Source of the DNA: a virus
Reading direction: 5' to 3' (one strand)
Virus record (IMG/VR): IMGVR_UViG_3300007735_000620
Coordinates: 1-32,500 of that record
Length of the DNA stretch: 32,500 nt
The notes under the pieces are model-generated. The model had not been told where the DNA came from. It searched no databases and saw only the letters and a program-made list of their open reading frames with translations. The position numbers and the translations under genes are program-made. This document shows positions 20,949 through 29,523 of the stretch, piece by piece (position 1 is the stretch's first letter; each line of letters starts with the position of its first letter).

Positions 20949-23065
20949 GTGGTCCGTCCTGCGATGACGTTGGTGCCGCGCGCTGTGTACTCAAGCTCGT
21001 AGCCCACCAGCACCAGATCATCCGTTGTGGTCAAGCGGAACTTGAACCAACTGCAGGACCGCTGCGCAATCGCAATGCGAATGGGTGCAAGCCGCGTGTC
21101 CTGCCATGCGTCCGTACCGATGATCGCTGTGCCATAGACCGGCTGCGGGCTCTGGTCGGGCGGCTGAGCAAGGTAGACGCCGTTGGTGCCGATGGGCTCA
21201 TACTCAAAGTCCTTGAAGTCATCGACCACAAGCGCAACGCTGCCCGTGGTCATGACCCAGAGGGTGATGTACTGGACTTGCTTCTTGACCTGCGCATCGC
21301 CGAAGTCATGCCACGCTGATTCATAGATCGACACCGGCGGATCGCCCGGCTTGTACACATCGTTGACAATCGTGCCGCCCATGGCCCGCGTGCTGCTGAG
21401 CACGAACAAGCCTGCTGGTGCGTTCTGGCCCGCTTGATTGCCAGTGTGATGACCGAAGATCAGCGTGCCGTTGAACAGCCTGTCGATGCAGCCGACAGGG
21501 AAGCCGCTGCGAACCGACCAGCCTTCCTTCTCCACATGGTAGACAACGCCCAGGTTGGGCCGGTCGTCGCCATTCGCGGGGAAGTAGCAGTGGTAGGCGC
21601 GCTCAGTCGGGCTGTACTTGCCAACTGCTCGTCCTGCACATTCCTTGGTCAAGCGTTCAAGCTCTGCGCCGATCGGTGCACCGACCTCATTGAGTTGCAC
21701 CGTTGAGCCACCATCAAGGCCGCCTGAGATGCTGTAGATGCCATCGAGCGCCAGAAAGAACACGCCCTGCCCTGGCACCGCGTCGATGGTCTGCGGCGAT
21801 CGACAAGCAATCTGCTCGCTCAGCGATTGAACGCTGAAGTTAGGATAGCTGCCGGTCACAATGTCGATGCCGTTTTCGCGGAATACCAGCAGGTTGTTGT
21901 AGTGCGCAAACAGGCCGGTGACCGCGCCACCATTGCTGGCCAGAGCGATGAAGTCGGCTGCTGCAAACTGGTCGATGTATGTTGGCAGCGAAAAGAACAG
22001 GCGCATGCTTTCATCAGCGCCACCATCAAGCCAAAGACAGCTCTTGAAGACGGCACAACAACGGGCGCGGGCTGCAGGGAATGTGACGCTATCGGTCAAC
22101 GCAAGCGCTGGAACACTGAAGCTGATCTCGCGCCGTGCTGCATGAAACAACCCTTCGACGTTGTTGCGCACATCGGCGATGAAAAACAAGTCGCGCTCGC
22201 CATTGAGCGTGCCGTAGATGCGACGCGCAACAGTACCGGGTGGACCTAAGGGGATGCGCAAAGTCGGCGCGTAGCGCACGCTGTTGTCCCCAGCTTCAAT
22301 GGTCCAGCTTGCATCTGCGGTTGCACTGCGCGGGCTTTCGCTGCCAGTGTCGCTGATGAAACTGACAGCGAACTGAAACACGTTCTTTTCATCCGCGGCG
22401 CCTGCCTCTTCTGCACCCATGCCGAAGATGTTGGGGAACACGCTGGCTTTGCCAGCAGCGGAGTACCAGTTGCTTGTACTGTCGCCTGTGTACTCTGAAG
22501 CTGATGCCATGGTGGCGCCTGCGTCAATCGTTGCGACCTTCAGCGCGTTGGGCTGTGGTGGCGGGCCATACCAGCCGAGATCGCGCGACAATGATGCAAT
22601 CTGTGCCGCGGTGATCTCCGCTGCGCGTGGCAACGGCCAAGGCCGCACAATGATGGGGCTGTCGTAGCCGTTGGTGATGACGACCCGGTCCCCGTACTGC
22701 GCGTACACCGATGCTGTGTCGGTTGCTGTTGGCGTGATGCGCGTGCGCAGATTGAGAATGACGTTGGCTTGGCCAACCTCATAGTACAAGTACAGCACGC
22801 CGCCGCTCTCGAACAAGATGCTCTGGCGCGCACCGCCCGTACTCTGCTGCATGACGAACAAGCTGTCGATGCGGCCCAACGCGCCGAACGGGGTGAAGCC
22901 ATCGGCAGGATCGGGCCGGTACTTCTCATAGCCGACACGCGAACTCAAGCCCAATGTGCTGCGCTCGACCGTCCAGTTGTCAATCAGGTTGGCGTTGACC
23001 GGCTGTTGGGGCAGGCTCTGCTCCATGCCGCCGACAACGCGAACCTGCAGGGTCTGACCTTTCAT
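20945..23065 (-). CDS. Tail tubular protein B-like (beta-propeller tail protein), 706 residues
   Basis: Length, position after the adaptor-like gene and content fit the large tail tube or nozzle protein of podoviruses (gp12 of T7 and related beta-propeller proteins). The N-terminus starts MKGQTLQVRVVGGMEQSLPQ and then NLIDNWTVERSTLGLSSR. Propeller-like blade repeats appear later, for example FAHYNNLLVFRENGIDIVTG followed by the typical VPGQGVFFLALDGIYSISGG and KYSPTERAYHCYFPANGDDR. A C-terminal beta domain follows. It would form the distal tail tube through which DNA and internal proteins pass. The family assignment is by pattern and gene order. Confidence 0.8.
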   Translation of the reverse strand: MKGQTLQVRVVGGMEQSLPQQPVNANLIDNWTVERSTLGLSSRVGYEKYRPDPADGFTPFGALGRIDSLFVMQQSTGGARQSILFESGGVLYLYYEVGQANVILNLRTRITPTATDTASVYAQYGDRVVITNGYDSPIIVRPWPLPRAAEITAAQIASLSRDLGWYGPPPQPNALKVATIDAGATMASASEYTGDSTSNWYSAAGKASVFPNIFGMGAEEAGAADEKNVFQFAVSFISDTGSESPRSATADASWTIEAGDNSVRYAPTLRIPLGPPGTVARRIYGTLNGERDLFFIADVRNNVEGLFHAARREISFSVPALALTDSVTFPAARARCCAVFKSCLWLDGGADESMRLFFSLPTYIDQFAAADFIALASNGGAVTGLFAHYNNLLVFRENGIDIVTGSYPNFSVQSLSEQIACRSPQTIDAVPGQGVFFLALDGIYSISGGLDGGSTVQLNEVGAPIGAELERLTKECAGRAVGKYSPTERAYHCYFPANGDDRPNLGVVYHVEKEGWSVRSGFPVGCIDRLFNGTLIFGHHTGNQAGQNAPAGLFVLSSTRAMGGTIVNDVYKPGDPPVSIYESAWHDFGDAQVKKQVQYITLWVMTTGSVALVVDDFKDFEYEPIGTNGVYLAQPPDQSPQPVYGTAIIGTDAWQDTRLAPIRIAIAQRSCSWFKFRLTTTDDLVLVGYELEYTARGTNVIAGRTT

Positions 23066-24375
23066 GTATGCACCAACGTCGTGAACCGACCAAAGCCGTT
23101 CGCGCCCATGTTGTTGAGCCAGTTGCCCTTGACGATGCGGCGGCTGGTCGAGATCAAGTATCTGCGCTCCAGTTGCATCAGCTCGATCTCATACTTGCGC
23201 CGGTAAATCTCTGCTTGTGGCGCATTGTCATGCTTGAAGAGCACATCTGCAAGCGCTCGGTAGGCGATGACCATGCGATGTGCGGGCGGAATCAGCGACA
23301 CATCGTTGTCTTCAGCCATCGGAAGATGACGCACCATGTACCTGACTTGGAACACATAGTCCTTGTCCTGGCGCGGGTACAGCCGGATGCGCTGGGTGAA
23401 TCCGTCAGGATTGCGCATGCGCCCATCGTTGAACAGCGTTTCGTTGGTGGTCAGCGTTGTGACCGACAAGGCGATGGTGCGGGGTGCAACGTCGGTTGGC
23501 AGTAGCTCCATCTTCGCGCCAGGGGTCAGCGGGTCATCGAGCAAGCGCCACGCGTTGAACCCGAACGTCGGCGCGCGCCAGTAGTAGCGCTTGTACAGTC
23601 CGCTGTTGGTGGTCTGCGCGAACGGCGTCAGCACGAAGTCCTGCACATCGCTGGCTGTCAGCGACACAATCTCACCAGGGGCGCTTTCGCGACCAGCAAA
23701 GACCAGCGTGCTGCAGAACTCGACCGTGCGCACACCGCGCCCAACAGCGACAGCCGTGCTCAGCGAAAAGTTGACGCGTGGCCCGCGCAGATGAAACGGA
23801 TCGAACCAGATCCAGTAGATCGGCAGGTTGATCTCGCCCAGGGGCAGGTTCCACCATTCGTCTTCATAGCGCGTCAGATTGTCGAGCAAGCCAGGATCGT
23901 TGGGCGTCCGTGCCTGCGTGCGCCGCGCCACGCCCAAGACAGATGTGCAATCGCCGGGCAGGTCGATGTAGCGGTTGATGACGGTCGCTGCGTAGTTGCC
24001 CGTTGGCTCGGTGAAGTCCGTGTCGATGCGCAGGTTGGTGTCACTGACAACGTTGGTGATGGTGAACGTCAGCGTGCCGCCTGCTGGCAGCGTGACCTCA
24101 AGCTCCTGTCCTGCCATCCAGCCAAGGAAGCTGCCCGGCGCTCCAGTCACAACCTGCGTGGCGTTGGTGAAGCCAAGGCTGGTGAAGGCCACATCCTTGT
24201 AGACGTTTACGTCGACCACCTTGTTGATGAAGGTGAACGGCTTTTCTTGACAGATGCTGCGGTCAGCTTCGTTGAGTAGCGCGTCTACCTGCTTGCTGTA
24301 GACAGGGTTGGTCGGGCTGTAGTCAAGGATGTTGGCTACAAACTCGCGCAAGTCCTTGAGCGATGAAGCAGGCAT
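23062..24375 (-). CDS. Head-tail adaptor / tail tubular protein A-like, 437 residues
   Basis: The start at 24373-24375 has AGGAGCC upstream. The N-terminus (SLKDLREFVANILDYSPTNP, then ADRSICQEKPFTFINK) and the helical C-terminal block (IPPAHRMVIAYRALADVLFK, ending HDNAPQAEIYRRKYEIELMQ) are typical of the adaptor or gp11-like proteins that sit between portal and nozzle. The middle carries an inserted beta-rich domain (GGTLTFTITNVVSDTNLRID), which makes it longer than the usual ~200-residue protein. It overlaps the tail gene below by 4 bases. A terminator-like hairpin lies just upstream of it. Confidence 0.78.
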   Translation of the reverse strand: MPASSLKDLREFVANILDYSPTNPVYSKQVDALLNEADRSICQEKPFTFINKVVDVNVYKDVAFTSLGFTNATQVVTGAPGSFLGWMAGQELEVTLPAGGTLTFTITNVVSDTNLRIDTDFTEPTGNYAATVINRYIDLPGDCTSVLGVARRTQARTPNDPGLLDNLTRYEDEWWNLPLGEINLPIYWIWFDPFHLRGPRVNFSLSTAVAVGRGVRTVEFCSTLVFAGRESAPGEIVSLTASDVQDFVLTPFAQTTNSGLYKRYYWRAPTFGFNAWRLLDDPLTPGAKMELLPTDVAPRTIALSVTTLTTNETLFNDGRMRNPDGFTQRIRLYPRQDKDYVFQVRYMVRHLPMAEDNDVSLIPPAHRMVIAYRALADVLFKHDNAPQAEIYRRKYEIELMQLERRYLISTSRRIVKGNWLNNMGANGFGRFTTLVHT

Positions 24376-24391
24376 GATGGCTCCTATGCAA

Positions 24392-24422
24392 AGGCCCTGC
24401 CCGCGCGAAGCGGACAGGGCCT
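24392..24422 (-). terminator. Hairpin between capsid and tail genes, partial terminator or attenuator
   Basis: AGGCCCTG and CCGC pair with GCGG and CAGGGCCT around a five-base loop, with one mismatch in a 13-position stem. On the minus strand only TTT follows, so termination may be partial. It lies between the abundant capsid and decoration genes and the tail genes, where phages often lower transcription. Confidence 0.65.
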
Positions 24423-24453
24423 AGTGTAGCCTGTGGGAACAGGCCAGCGCGGA

Positions 24454-24951
24454 TCAGAAGTTCTTGAGCACGACAACGCGGCGCAGAACGGTGCCAGCAC
24501 CAGCGCCGATGGTCTGCGCCAGCACGCCGCACACAGGCTGGGTCGACGCCGCTTGCGCAATGTCGGCCACACCAGCAGTGTTGGTGATGGCCAGCATCGT
24601 GCCGATAGCGTTGCCCGCACCAGCGTTGTCGCTGCACAGCGCGGACGCCACGCCGCTGATGACCACATCAACACGCGAACCAGCGGTCAGCGTGCCAGTA
24701 GTCTCTGCGGAGCGCAGTACCACACCGAACGGCACGCGGACGGGCGAGCTGTTGGCGTCGGCCTTGAACACGCCCAGGGTAACGTCGCTGTCAGCGGAGG
24801 CTGCGTAGTCAAACGCAACCCAGTCGCCGACCAGCAGCGTTTCCTTCGCGATGAAGGTCTCAATCTGCCGCCGGTTGGAAGAGTTGACAGCGCTAACGCT
24901 GCCAAAATCCGCGTCGGTATTGAGGCTTTGCAGGGTGGTAGCAGTGGCCAT
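24454..24951 (-). CDS. Probable capsid decoration or head protein, 165 residues
   Basis: I start at the ATG 24949-24951 with GGAGACC upstream. The protein is small and Ala/Thr/Val-rich with strand-like parts (LLVGDWVAFDYAASADSDVT, VPFGVVLRSAETTGTLTAGS, and an end VLRRVVVLKNF). Its place directly after the major capsid gene, its size and composition fit a capsid-stabilising decoration protein. There is no signal peptide or enzyme motif. A hairpin after its stop may reduce read-through to the tail genes. Confidence 0.72.
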   Translation of the reverse strand: MATATTLQSLNTDADFGSVSAVNSSNRRQIETFIAKETLLVGDWVAFDYAASADSDVTLGVFKADANSSPVRVPFGVVLRSAETTGTLTAGSRVDVVISGVASALCSDNAGAGNAIGTMLAITNTAGVADIAQAASTQPVCGVLAQTIGAGAGTVLRRVVVLKNF

Positions 24952-24953
24952 GA

Positions 24954-25970
24954 TCAGGTCTCCGCGTTGACAAGGAAGCCGTGACCGCTCAGGTTGCTGG
25001 TGCAAATCTGCATCCGCACCGCAATCTGCGCGCTCATGGCGGCATAGCCGCTGATGCTCTCCATGTCGCCCAACTCGAACTTCGCGTCGCGGTCGAAGTA
25101 GACGTTGAACAGCTTGGAGTTGAGGAAGTACATCGAAGCCTTGTTCACACCGCCGGAACCGACGAAGCCAAGGTTGGGCTCGATGTACATGGCCGCGCCG
25201 TTGAACTGCAACGCAAGCCGTCCGGCCATGTTGCGCTCTTCGGTGGCGCTGGTGTAGCGCTCAAGCTGCTGCAACTCGTCCTTGTACAGCCCATAGCTGA
25301 TGGGGCTGGCCAAGATCAAGTCGACATCGCCTTCGGGCGCGAACTGCTGGCAGTCAATCAGCAACTGCTGCATGACCTTCAGGCCGTTCGCGGCGAAGCT
25401 GCCGCTGCGGGTCTGGTTCTGCCAGCTGGTCGGGAAGCCAGACTTGGCAATGCCGCCCACGGTGTTGGCTTGGCTGCCAAACGCAACCTCCTCGAACCAG
25501 CCGGTTGCCGCGTCCAGACCGTTGAGAGTCTGAAGATCGGTCAAGATGGTCGAAGAGCCAGCGATCAGCTGCTTCTCAACTTCGCGCTTGAACATGCCCA
25601 TGGTCTGCTTGAGCCGAGCTTCAGCGATGCGCACGATGGCGCGCTCGCCCTTGTTGCTCAACTCTTCCTTGCGGGTGATGACGACCGGGGCGGTCGCATC
25701 GCACCAGCTGTAGGAAGCAGTGCGCATCGGGTCTTTCACCGCAAGCGACACGGCTTCATAGCCGGTGGTCAGCTGGGTGATGGTGGAGTGGTCGGTCAGG
25801 ATGACGGGGCTGTCGACGTACGAACCGCCGTCGACCTCTTCGACGTTCCCAAGCCGCTGCACGGCATCCAAAAGCGGGATGATGCGGAAGGTGTTGTCAA
25901 CTTCCTTGTCCCGCAAGATGCGCAGCGTGCTTGCAAGAATGTCGTTCTGCACACCAGTAGTGGTCGGCAT
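24954..25970 (-). CDS. Major capsid protein, 338 residues
   Basis: Position after scaffold and before a decoration-type gene, and size, support this. Sequence hints of an HK97-fold capsid protein are a helical N-terminal arm (NDILASTLRILRDKEVDNTF), a mid-section with RKEELSNKGERAIVRIAEARL (spine helix), and a C-terminal strand region (ASMYFLNSKLFNVYFDRDAK) followed by GDMESISGYAAMSAQIAVRM. The end would wrap neighbouring subunits. The closest kind I recall is the capsid of podoviruses with separate scaffold proteins; no protease gene is visible, so maturation probably goes without cleavage. GAGAG precedes the ATG. Confidence 0.88.
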   Translation of the reverse strand: MPTTTGVQNDILASTLRILRDKEVDNTFRIIPLLDAVQRLGNVEEVDGGSYVDSPVILTDHSTITQLTTGYEAVSLAVKDPMRTASYSWCDATAPVVITRKEELSNKGERAIVRIAEARLKQTMGMFKREVEKQLIAGSSTILTDLQTLNGLDAATGWFEEVAFGSQANTVGGIAKSGFPTSWQNQTRSGSFAANGLKVMQQLLIDCQQFAPEGDVDLILASPISYGLYKDELQQLERYTSATEERNMAGRLALQFNGAAMYIEPNLGFVGSGGVNKASMYFLNSKLFNVYFDRDAKFELGDMESISGYAAMSAQIAVRMQICTSNLSGHGFLVNAET

Positions 25971-26083
25971 GATGAACTCTCTTGCTGAAGTCAGGGGAAG
26001 GGAGGCGTGTCCGCGAAACGGGGCCGACGCCTTGCCTCAAGCGTGTCCATTCGGGGCTCGCGACAAGGCGTTGATACCGTACC

Positions 26084-26956
26084 TCACGCGCGGACCTTCT
26101 TCAACTGTTGGTAGATCTCCCACGCGCTGCCTTCGCGAATGTCCGGAGCCACAACTTCGCGTCCTGGCTTCGAGCCACGATCGCCGATGACCGCCGCGCG
26201 CTGCATCGCTCGCTTGCGAATCTCGGCCTTGGCTTGCTGCTCTGCCGATTGCTTGCTGAGCATCTTGCCTTTGACCATCCAGTACGCTGCATCCAGCGAC
26301 AGGTTCTTGTCAGCCTGCAGCGCTGCAAAGACTTCGGACTTGATGGCAGGCTCCAGCAGGTCAGGATGCTCTGCCTTGAAGCTCTCATACCGGGTGACAG
26401 CTTCGCGCTTCTGCTGCTGCTGGCTGATGGGCTCCAGTACTTCCTTCAGCCGCTGCGCAACCTTGGCTTCGATCGCTGCCTGGATGTGCTCAGGGTTGAA
26501 GGGGTCGAAGTCCTGCGGCATCGTTCCCGCTTGCTTCGCCAGCGTGTCCAGCAGACCGCTGTTGGCCAGCGCTTGCTGTTGTGCTTCCAGGTTCTTCTTT
26601 TCGCGCGCAAGCTCCTGTGTCTTGCGGGTCATCATCTTGCGCATCTCTGCCATCGCCCGCTGAACGTCGGGCGGCTGTGACGCGTACACAGAATCCCACG
26701 ATTCACCTTCGCGCAGCCCTTCGGGCTCTGGTGCGGGGGCCGATGCTGCCTCCTTTGCCAGTCGCGCTTGCTTGGCTTCATACGCATCCAGCAAGCGGTT
26801 GACCTCTGCCTTGTACTTGTTTCCGGCTTCGGCGCCCCGCTTGCCAGCATCCGCCGGGGTGGCGGCTGCCACCTCGTCGGTTGCGTTGGTCGGTGCGGCT
26901 GCCGTGTCCGGTCCTGCCTGGGTTGACAGGTTGGGTGCAGTCGTCATCTGAGTCAT
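26084..26956 (-). CDS. Scaffolding protein, 290 residues
   Basis: The protein is acidic in front, with a Pro/Ala-rich disordered N-terminus. A long helical and coiled-coil centre follows (VQRAMAEMRKMMTRKTQEL, then AREKKNLEAQQQALANSG), and then a basic helical C-terminus (KAEIRKRAMQRAAVIGDRGS). This build and the position just before the capsid gene are typical of podovirus scaffolds, which shape the procapsid and leave before or during packaging. It starts inside the stop of the small upstream gene (ATGA). A 113-bp gap without a clear signal separates it from the capsid gene. Confidence 0.82.
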   Translation of the reverse strand: MTQMTTAPNLSTQAGPDTAAAPTNATDEVAAATPADAGKRGAEAGNKYKAEVNRLLDAYEAKQARLAKEAASAPAPEPEGLREGESWDSVYASQPPDVQRAMAEMRKMMTRKTQELAREKKNLEAQQQALANSGLLDTLAKQAGTMPQDFDPFNPEHIQAAIEAKVAQRLKEVLEPISQQQQKREAVTRYESFKAEHPDLLEPAIKSEVFAALQADKNLSLDAAYWMVKGKMLSKQSAEQQAKAEIRKRAMQRAAVIGDRGSKPGREVVAPDIREGSAWEIYQQLKKVRA

Positions 26957-27405
26957 CAGGCACGCTCCATCATCAGGTCTTCGGGCGAAGTCTCAACCTT
27001 GACCTCGACCTCGGTTTCACCGCCTTCGCCGTTCATCAGCTGGGCGAACTCAGGGCTGTTGGCCAGCGCGTCGACCTTGCTGGCAAGCAGCGCGACATCG
27101 CGGTCGCTGGTGACGTTGCTCAGCGTGATCTCGATGTTGGAACCGCTCTCTGCCGCCGCATCGCTGAGCATGGCCAACCCGCGCACGAACTCGACAGGGA
27201 ACGCAGTCTGGTCGCTGCTGAAGGTCGGGTAGTCGCCTTCCATGCCGCCAGCCTTCATCGCCTTGTTGAAGGCTTTGACCAAGCCGTTGAGCGCAGCCGC
27301 GCTGAACTTGCCCTTGGGCACCTCAAGCATGGCGTCGGCTTCATCCTGCAGCGCACCGGCTGCATCGTCATATTCGTCGGCCATCATCTGCATGTCGTCT
27401 TTCAT
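26956..27405 (-). CDS. Acidic hypothetical protein before the scaffold gene, 149 residues
   Basis: I start at the ATG 27403-27405 with GTGAGGG upstream; the frame runs further up only through the zinc-ribbon gene. The protein has an acidic, Met-rich start (MKDDMQMMADEYDDAAGALQ). A helical centre (SAAALNGLVKAFNKAMKAGG) follows, then an alternating acidic and valine tail (GGETEVEVKVETSPED). A head-assembly accessory or scaffold partner is plausible from the place between portal and scaffold. I do not recognise a family. Confidence 0.7.
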   Translation of the reverse strand: MKDDMQMMADEYDDAAGALQDEADAMLEVPKGKFSAAALNGLVKAFNKAMKAGGMEGDYPTFSSDQTAFPVEFVRGLAMLSDAAAESGSNIEITLSNVTSDRDVALLASKVDALANSPEFAQLMNGEGGETEVEVKVETSPEDLMMERA

Positions 27406-27412
27406 GGCGCCC

Positions 27413-27814
27413 TCACACTTCAGGGTTGGGGAAGGTCTCGGCCATCGCAATCGATGTCGAGCCCGTGTCTTGTAGCACACGCTGAAAAGTCGCGATGTTG
27501 CGCTCGTGCTGGTCCTTCTCTCCAGACACGCGGCTGATCTCGCGCTCGACCTCGCCCTCTTCAACTTCGCGCAGATTGCGTGCACGCATGACTTGTTCGC
27601 GGTGCTTCTTGTCGCGCAGCGTCATGTTCAAGCCGCGGTCATGGTAGCCGTCCCATTGCGTGTCGCCCCAGGACCACGCGGTCTTGGCTGGTGCCGACAC
27701 CAGCACAGCCGCATGCTGTCCGCACTGGCAGACAATCTGGTCAAGCCGCTGTTCATACTTGCGCAGCTTCGTGATGTGGTGACCGGATCGGCACCGATAC
27801 TCATACATGGGCAT
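27413..27814 (-). CDS. FmdB-like zinc-ribbon protein with reduced cysteine set, 133 residues
   Basis: The N-terminus MPMYEYRCRSGHHI, followed by VCQCGQHAAVLVSAPAKTAW, closely follows the FmdB/CxxC zinc-ribbon pattern. The usual C-x-x-C...C-x-x-C is altered to Cys8 with His12/His13, and Cys29-x-Cys31. Metal binding may therefore use histidine or be lost. The rest is a helical, charged tail (REVEEGEVEREISRVSGEK). Similar zinc-ribbon proteins lie beside portal genes in many podophages; their role is not known. It overlaps the portal stop (ATGA). Confidence 0.78.
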   Translation of the reverse strand: MPMYEYRCRSGHHITKLRKYEQRLDQIVCQCGQHAAVLVSAPAKTAWSWGDTQWDGYHDRGLNMTLRDKKHREQVMRARNLREVEEGEVEREISRVSGEKDQHERNIATFQRVLQDTGSTSIAMAETFPNPEV

Positions 27815-29523
27815 CAGACTACGCCTCCCTGCGGCAAGATGCTGGCAATGTTGTCGGGCGATGGTCCTGCCAGCATGTTCGCCATCGCCTGCTCTGGCGC
27901 TGCAGGCAGGCCGGGCGCTTGCGCCGATGCGCCGGTCGCTGGCACATCTTTGGGCAGGAAGTCTTCAGGCAGGTCATAGCTGCGCACCAGCGCCTTGAGG
28001 ATGGTGGCAGGCTGCACACCAAGCTGCGTGAGCAACGGCACCAGGGCCTGAAGCTCTTGCTTCTTGACGCTATCGCTCATCGGGGTGCTGCCGCTGTCCT
28101 GCGCGTAGAACGCGAAGTCTGCGATCAGGTCATCCGCCCGCACAACTTGAGCCTTGCCCTGCAGCCGCACGATGATGTCTCCGCTGTCCATCAGCGTTGC
28201 AAGCATGACCACGTAGGTCTGCGCAGCTTGCGCGATTGCTGCGTCGCGCTCGCGGGCTTGTCGCCCAATCTCGCTGGCGCTGTAGGCAGCAAGCGCGGTG
28301 ACCTCCGTTGCCGTGGCCTTGGTCGCCTGCCCGCGCGTGAACGGCGCCATGACACTGCCGCGGCTGAAGTCGCTATCAACTTGCTGCAGGTAGGCTTCAA
28401 GCTCTGGTGGCGTTGGGCTGTGGGGCACTGGCGCGATGGCCGTGCGCATGTCTTGCCCTTCGCTGGTCTCAATCTCGATGAACTCGCCGTCTTGGCCCTG
28501 CGCAATCTTTGCCATTGCCTCAGGGTCAAGCACGCCCTTCTTGACCATCCATTGCCGTGCAGCCTTGCGGACTCCGTTCGCTTGGAACGTGCGGATGGTG
28601 TTGACCTCGACCACCTGATCGTAGACGCGGCGCAACGCGCTGTAGCCGCGCAAAGGCTCGTCCGGTTCGCGGCTCATGTAGATCGGCACGATGGGCACGA
28701 TGGGCCGGTCGCTGCTTGTGCGGAACGGAATGTCCGCGAACTTCTCCTGCTCTGGCTCGCTCTCGTCGTCGCCATCGGTCGCGCCGATGTAGAGCGCCAC
28801 GCCGTCGTATAGGAACTTGTTGCCCTCAAGGAAGTCGGGCGACCACACCACCATCTTGTCGGCCACCAAGTCGTAGAACTCCACCACCAAGATGTAGTCG
28901 TCCGTGACCTGCTCTACCGGGTCGGTCGCGCGTCGGTAGGCTGGCGTGTTGTCGTCGTCTTGGTTGTCCAGGAACCGGCTGAACGTGCGCTTGCTGTACT
29001 TCTTGTTGCCGTACTTCGCCTTGGCAACGTCCAGGGGAAGGAAGTACCGGTGGCCGATGTAGCGCTGCGTTGCCCAACTGCTTGCGGTGTCATCCACCAG
29101 CACATCCCATGGGCAGATTGGCGTCATGTCCACGCGGTTCAAAACGTCGGGCGCATCGCTGGCTGTCAGCTTGAGCGCAGCCCACGGGTAGATCAACGCC
29201 AGCCGCATGCCGTCTTCAATCTGGCGACGCGTCGAGACAAGCCAGTTGTTCGCAATCTCCTGCGTTAGCTCGGCGTTGCCGTTGCCCCGGATGTCGGGCT
29301 TGACCACAACGGACGGGTCTCGCACGAAGAGCGACGCCACGTAGCTCTCCACCAACTCATAGGCGCGGCTTGTCTCGATCAACAGGCTGTCGTCGTAGTC
29401 GGGGTTGCGCTTCCAATACCGCATCAGGTACGCGTTGCGAAGACGGCGCATCTCTGGGCGTCGATCGTCCCAATATCGGCAGTGCGCGTCATAAAGCTGT
29501 CGGGCAACCTTCGGCGTGATCAT
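27814..29523 (-). CDS. Portal protein, 569 residues
   Basis: The length and place right after the large terminase gene, with a 4-base overlap, identify it. Sequence support includes the N-terminal helical part (MRRLRNAYLMRYWKRNPDYD) and SLLIETSRAYELVESYVASL. The mid-section (YSALRRVYDQVVEVNTIRTF) and the crown-side helix (ATEVTALAAYSASEIGRQAR, then ERDAAIAQAAQTYVVML) follow. These are arrangements seen in podovirus portal proteins. Twelve copies would form the channel for packaging and ejection. The C-terminus is Pro/Ala/Gly-rich. Confidence 0.9.
   Translation of the reverse strand: MITPKVARQLYDAHCRYWDDRRPEMRRLRNAYLMRYWKRNPDYDDSLLIETSRAYELVESYVASLFVRDPSVVVKPDIRGNGNAELTQEIANNWLVSTRRQIEDGMRLALIYPWAALKLTASDAPDVLNRVDMTPICPWDVLVDDTASSWATQRYIGHRYFLPLDVAKAKYGNKKYSKRTFSRFLDNQDDDNTPAYRRATDPVEQVTDDYILVVEFYDLVADKMVVWSPDFLEGNKFLYDGVALYIGATDGDDESEPEQEKFADIPFRTSSDRPIVPIVPIYMSREPDEPLRGYSALRRVYDQVVEVNTIRTFQANGVRKAARQWMVKKGVLDPEAMAKIAQGQDGEFIEIETSEGQDMRTAIAPVPHSPTPPELEAYLQQVDSDFSRGSVMAPFTRGQATKATATEVTALAAYSASEIGRQARERDAAIAQAAQTYVVMLATLMDSGDIIVRLQGKAQVVRADDLIADFAFYAQDSGSTPMSDSVKKQELQALVPLLTQLGVQPATILKALVRSYDLPEDFLPKDVPATGASAQAPGLPAAPEQAMANMLAGPSPDNIASILPQGGVV

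Noticed and set aside
24981-25988. A 335-codon plus-strand frame over the major capsid gene
   Set aside because: It is the antisense shadow of the capsid gene and has no start signals or recognisable domains.
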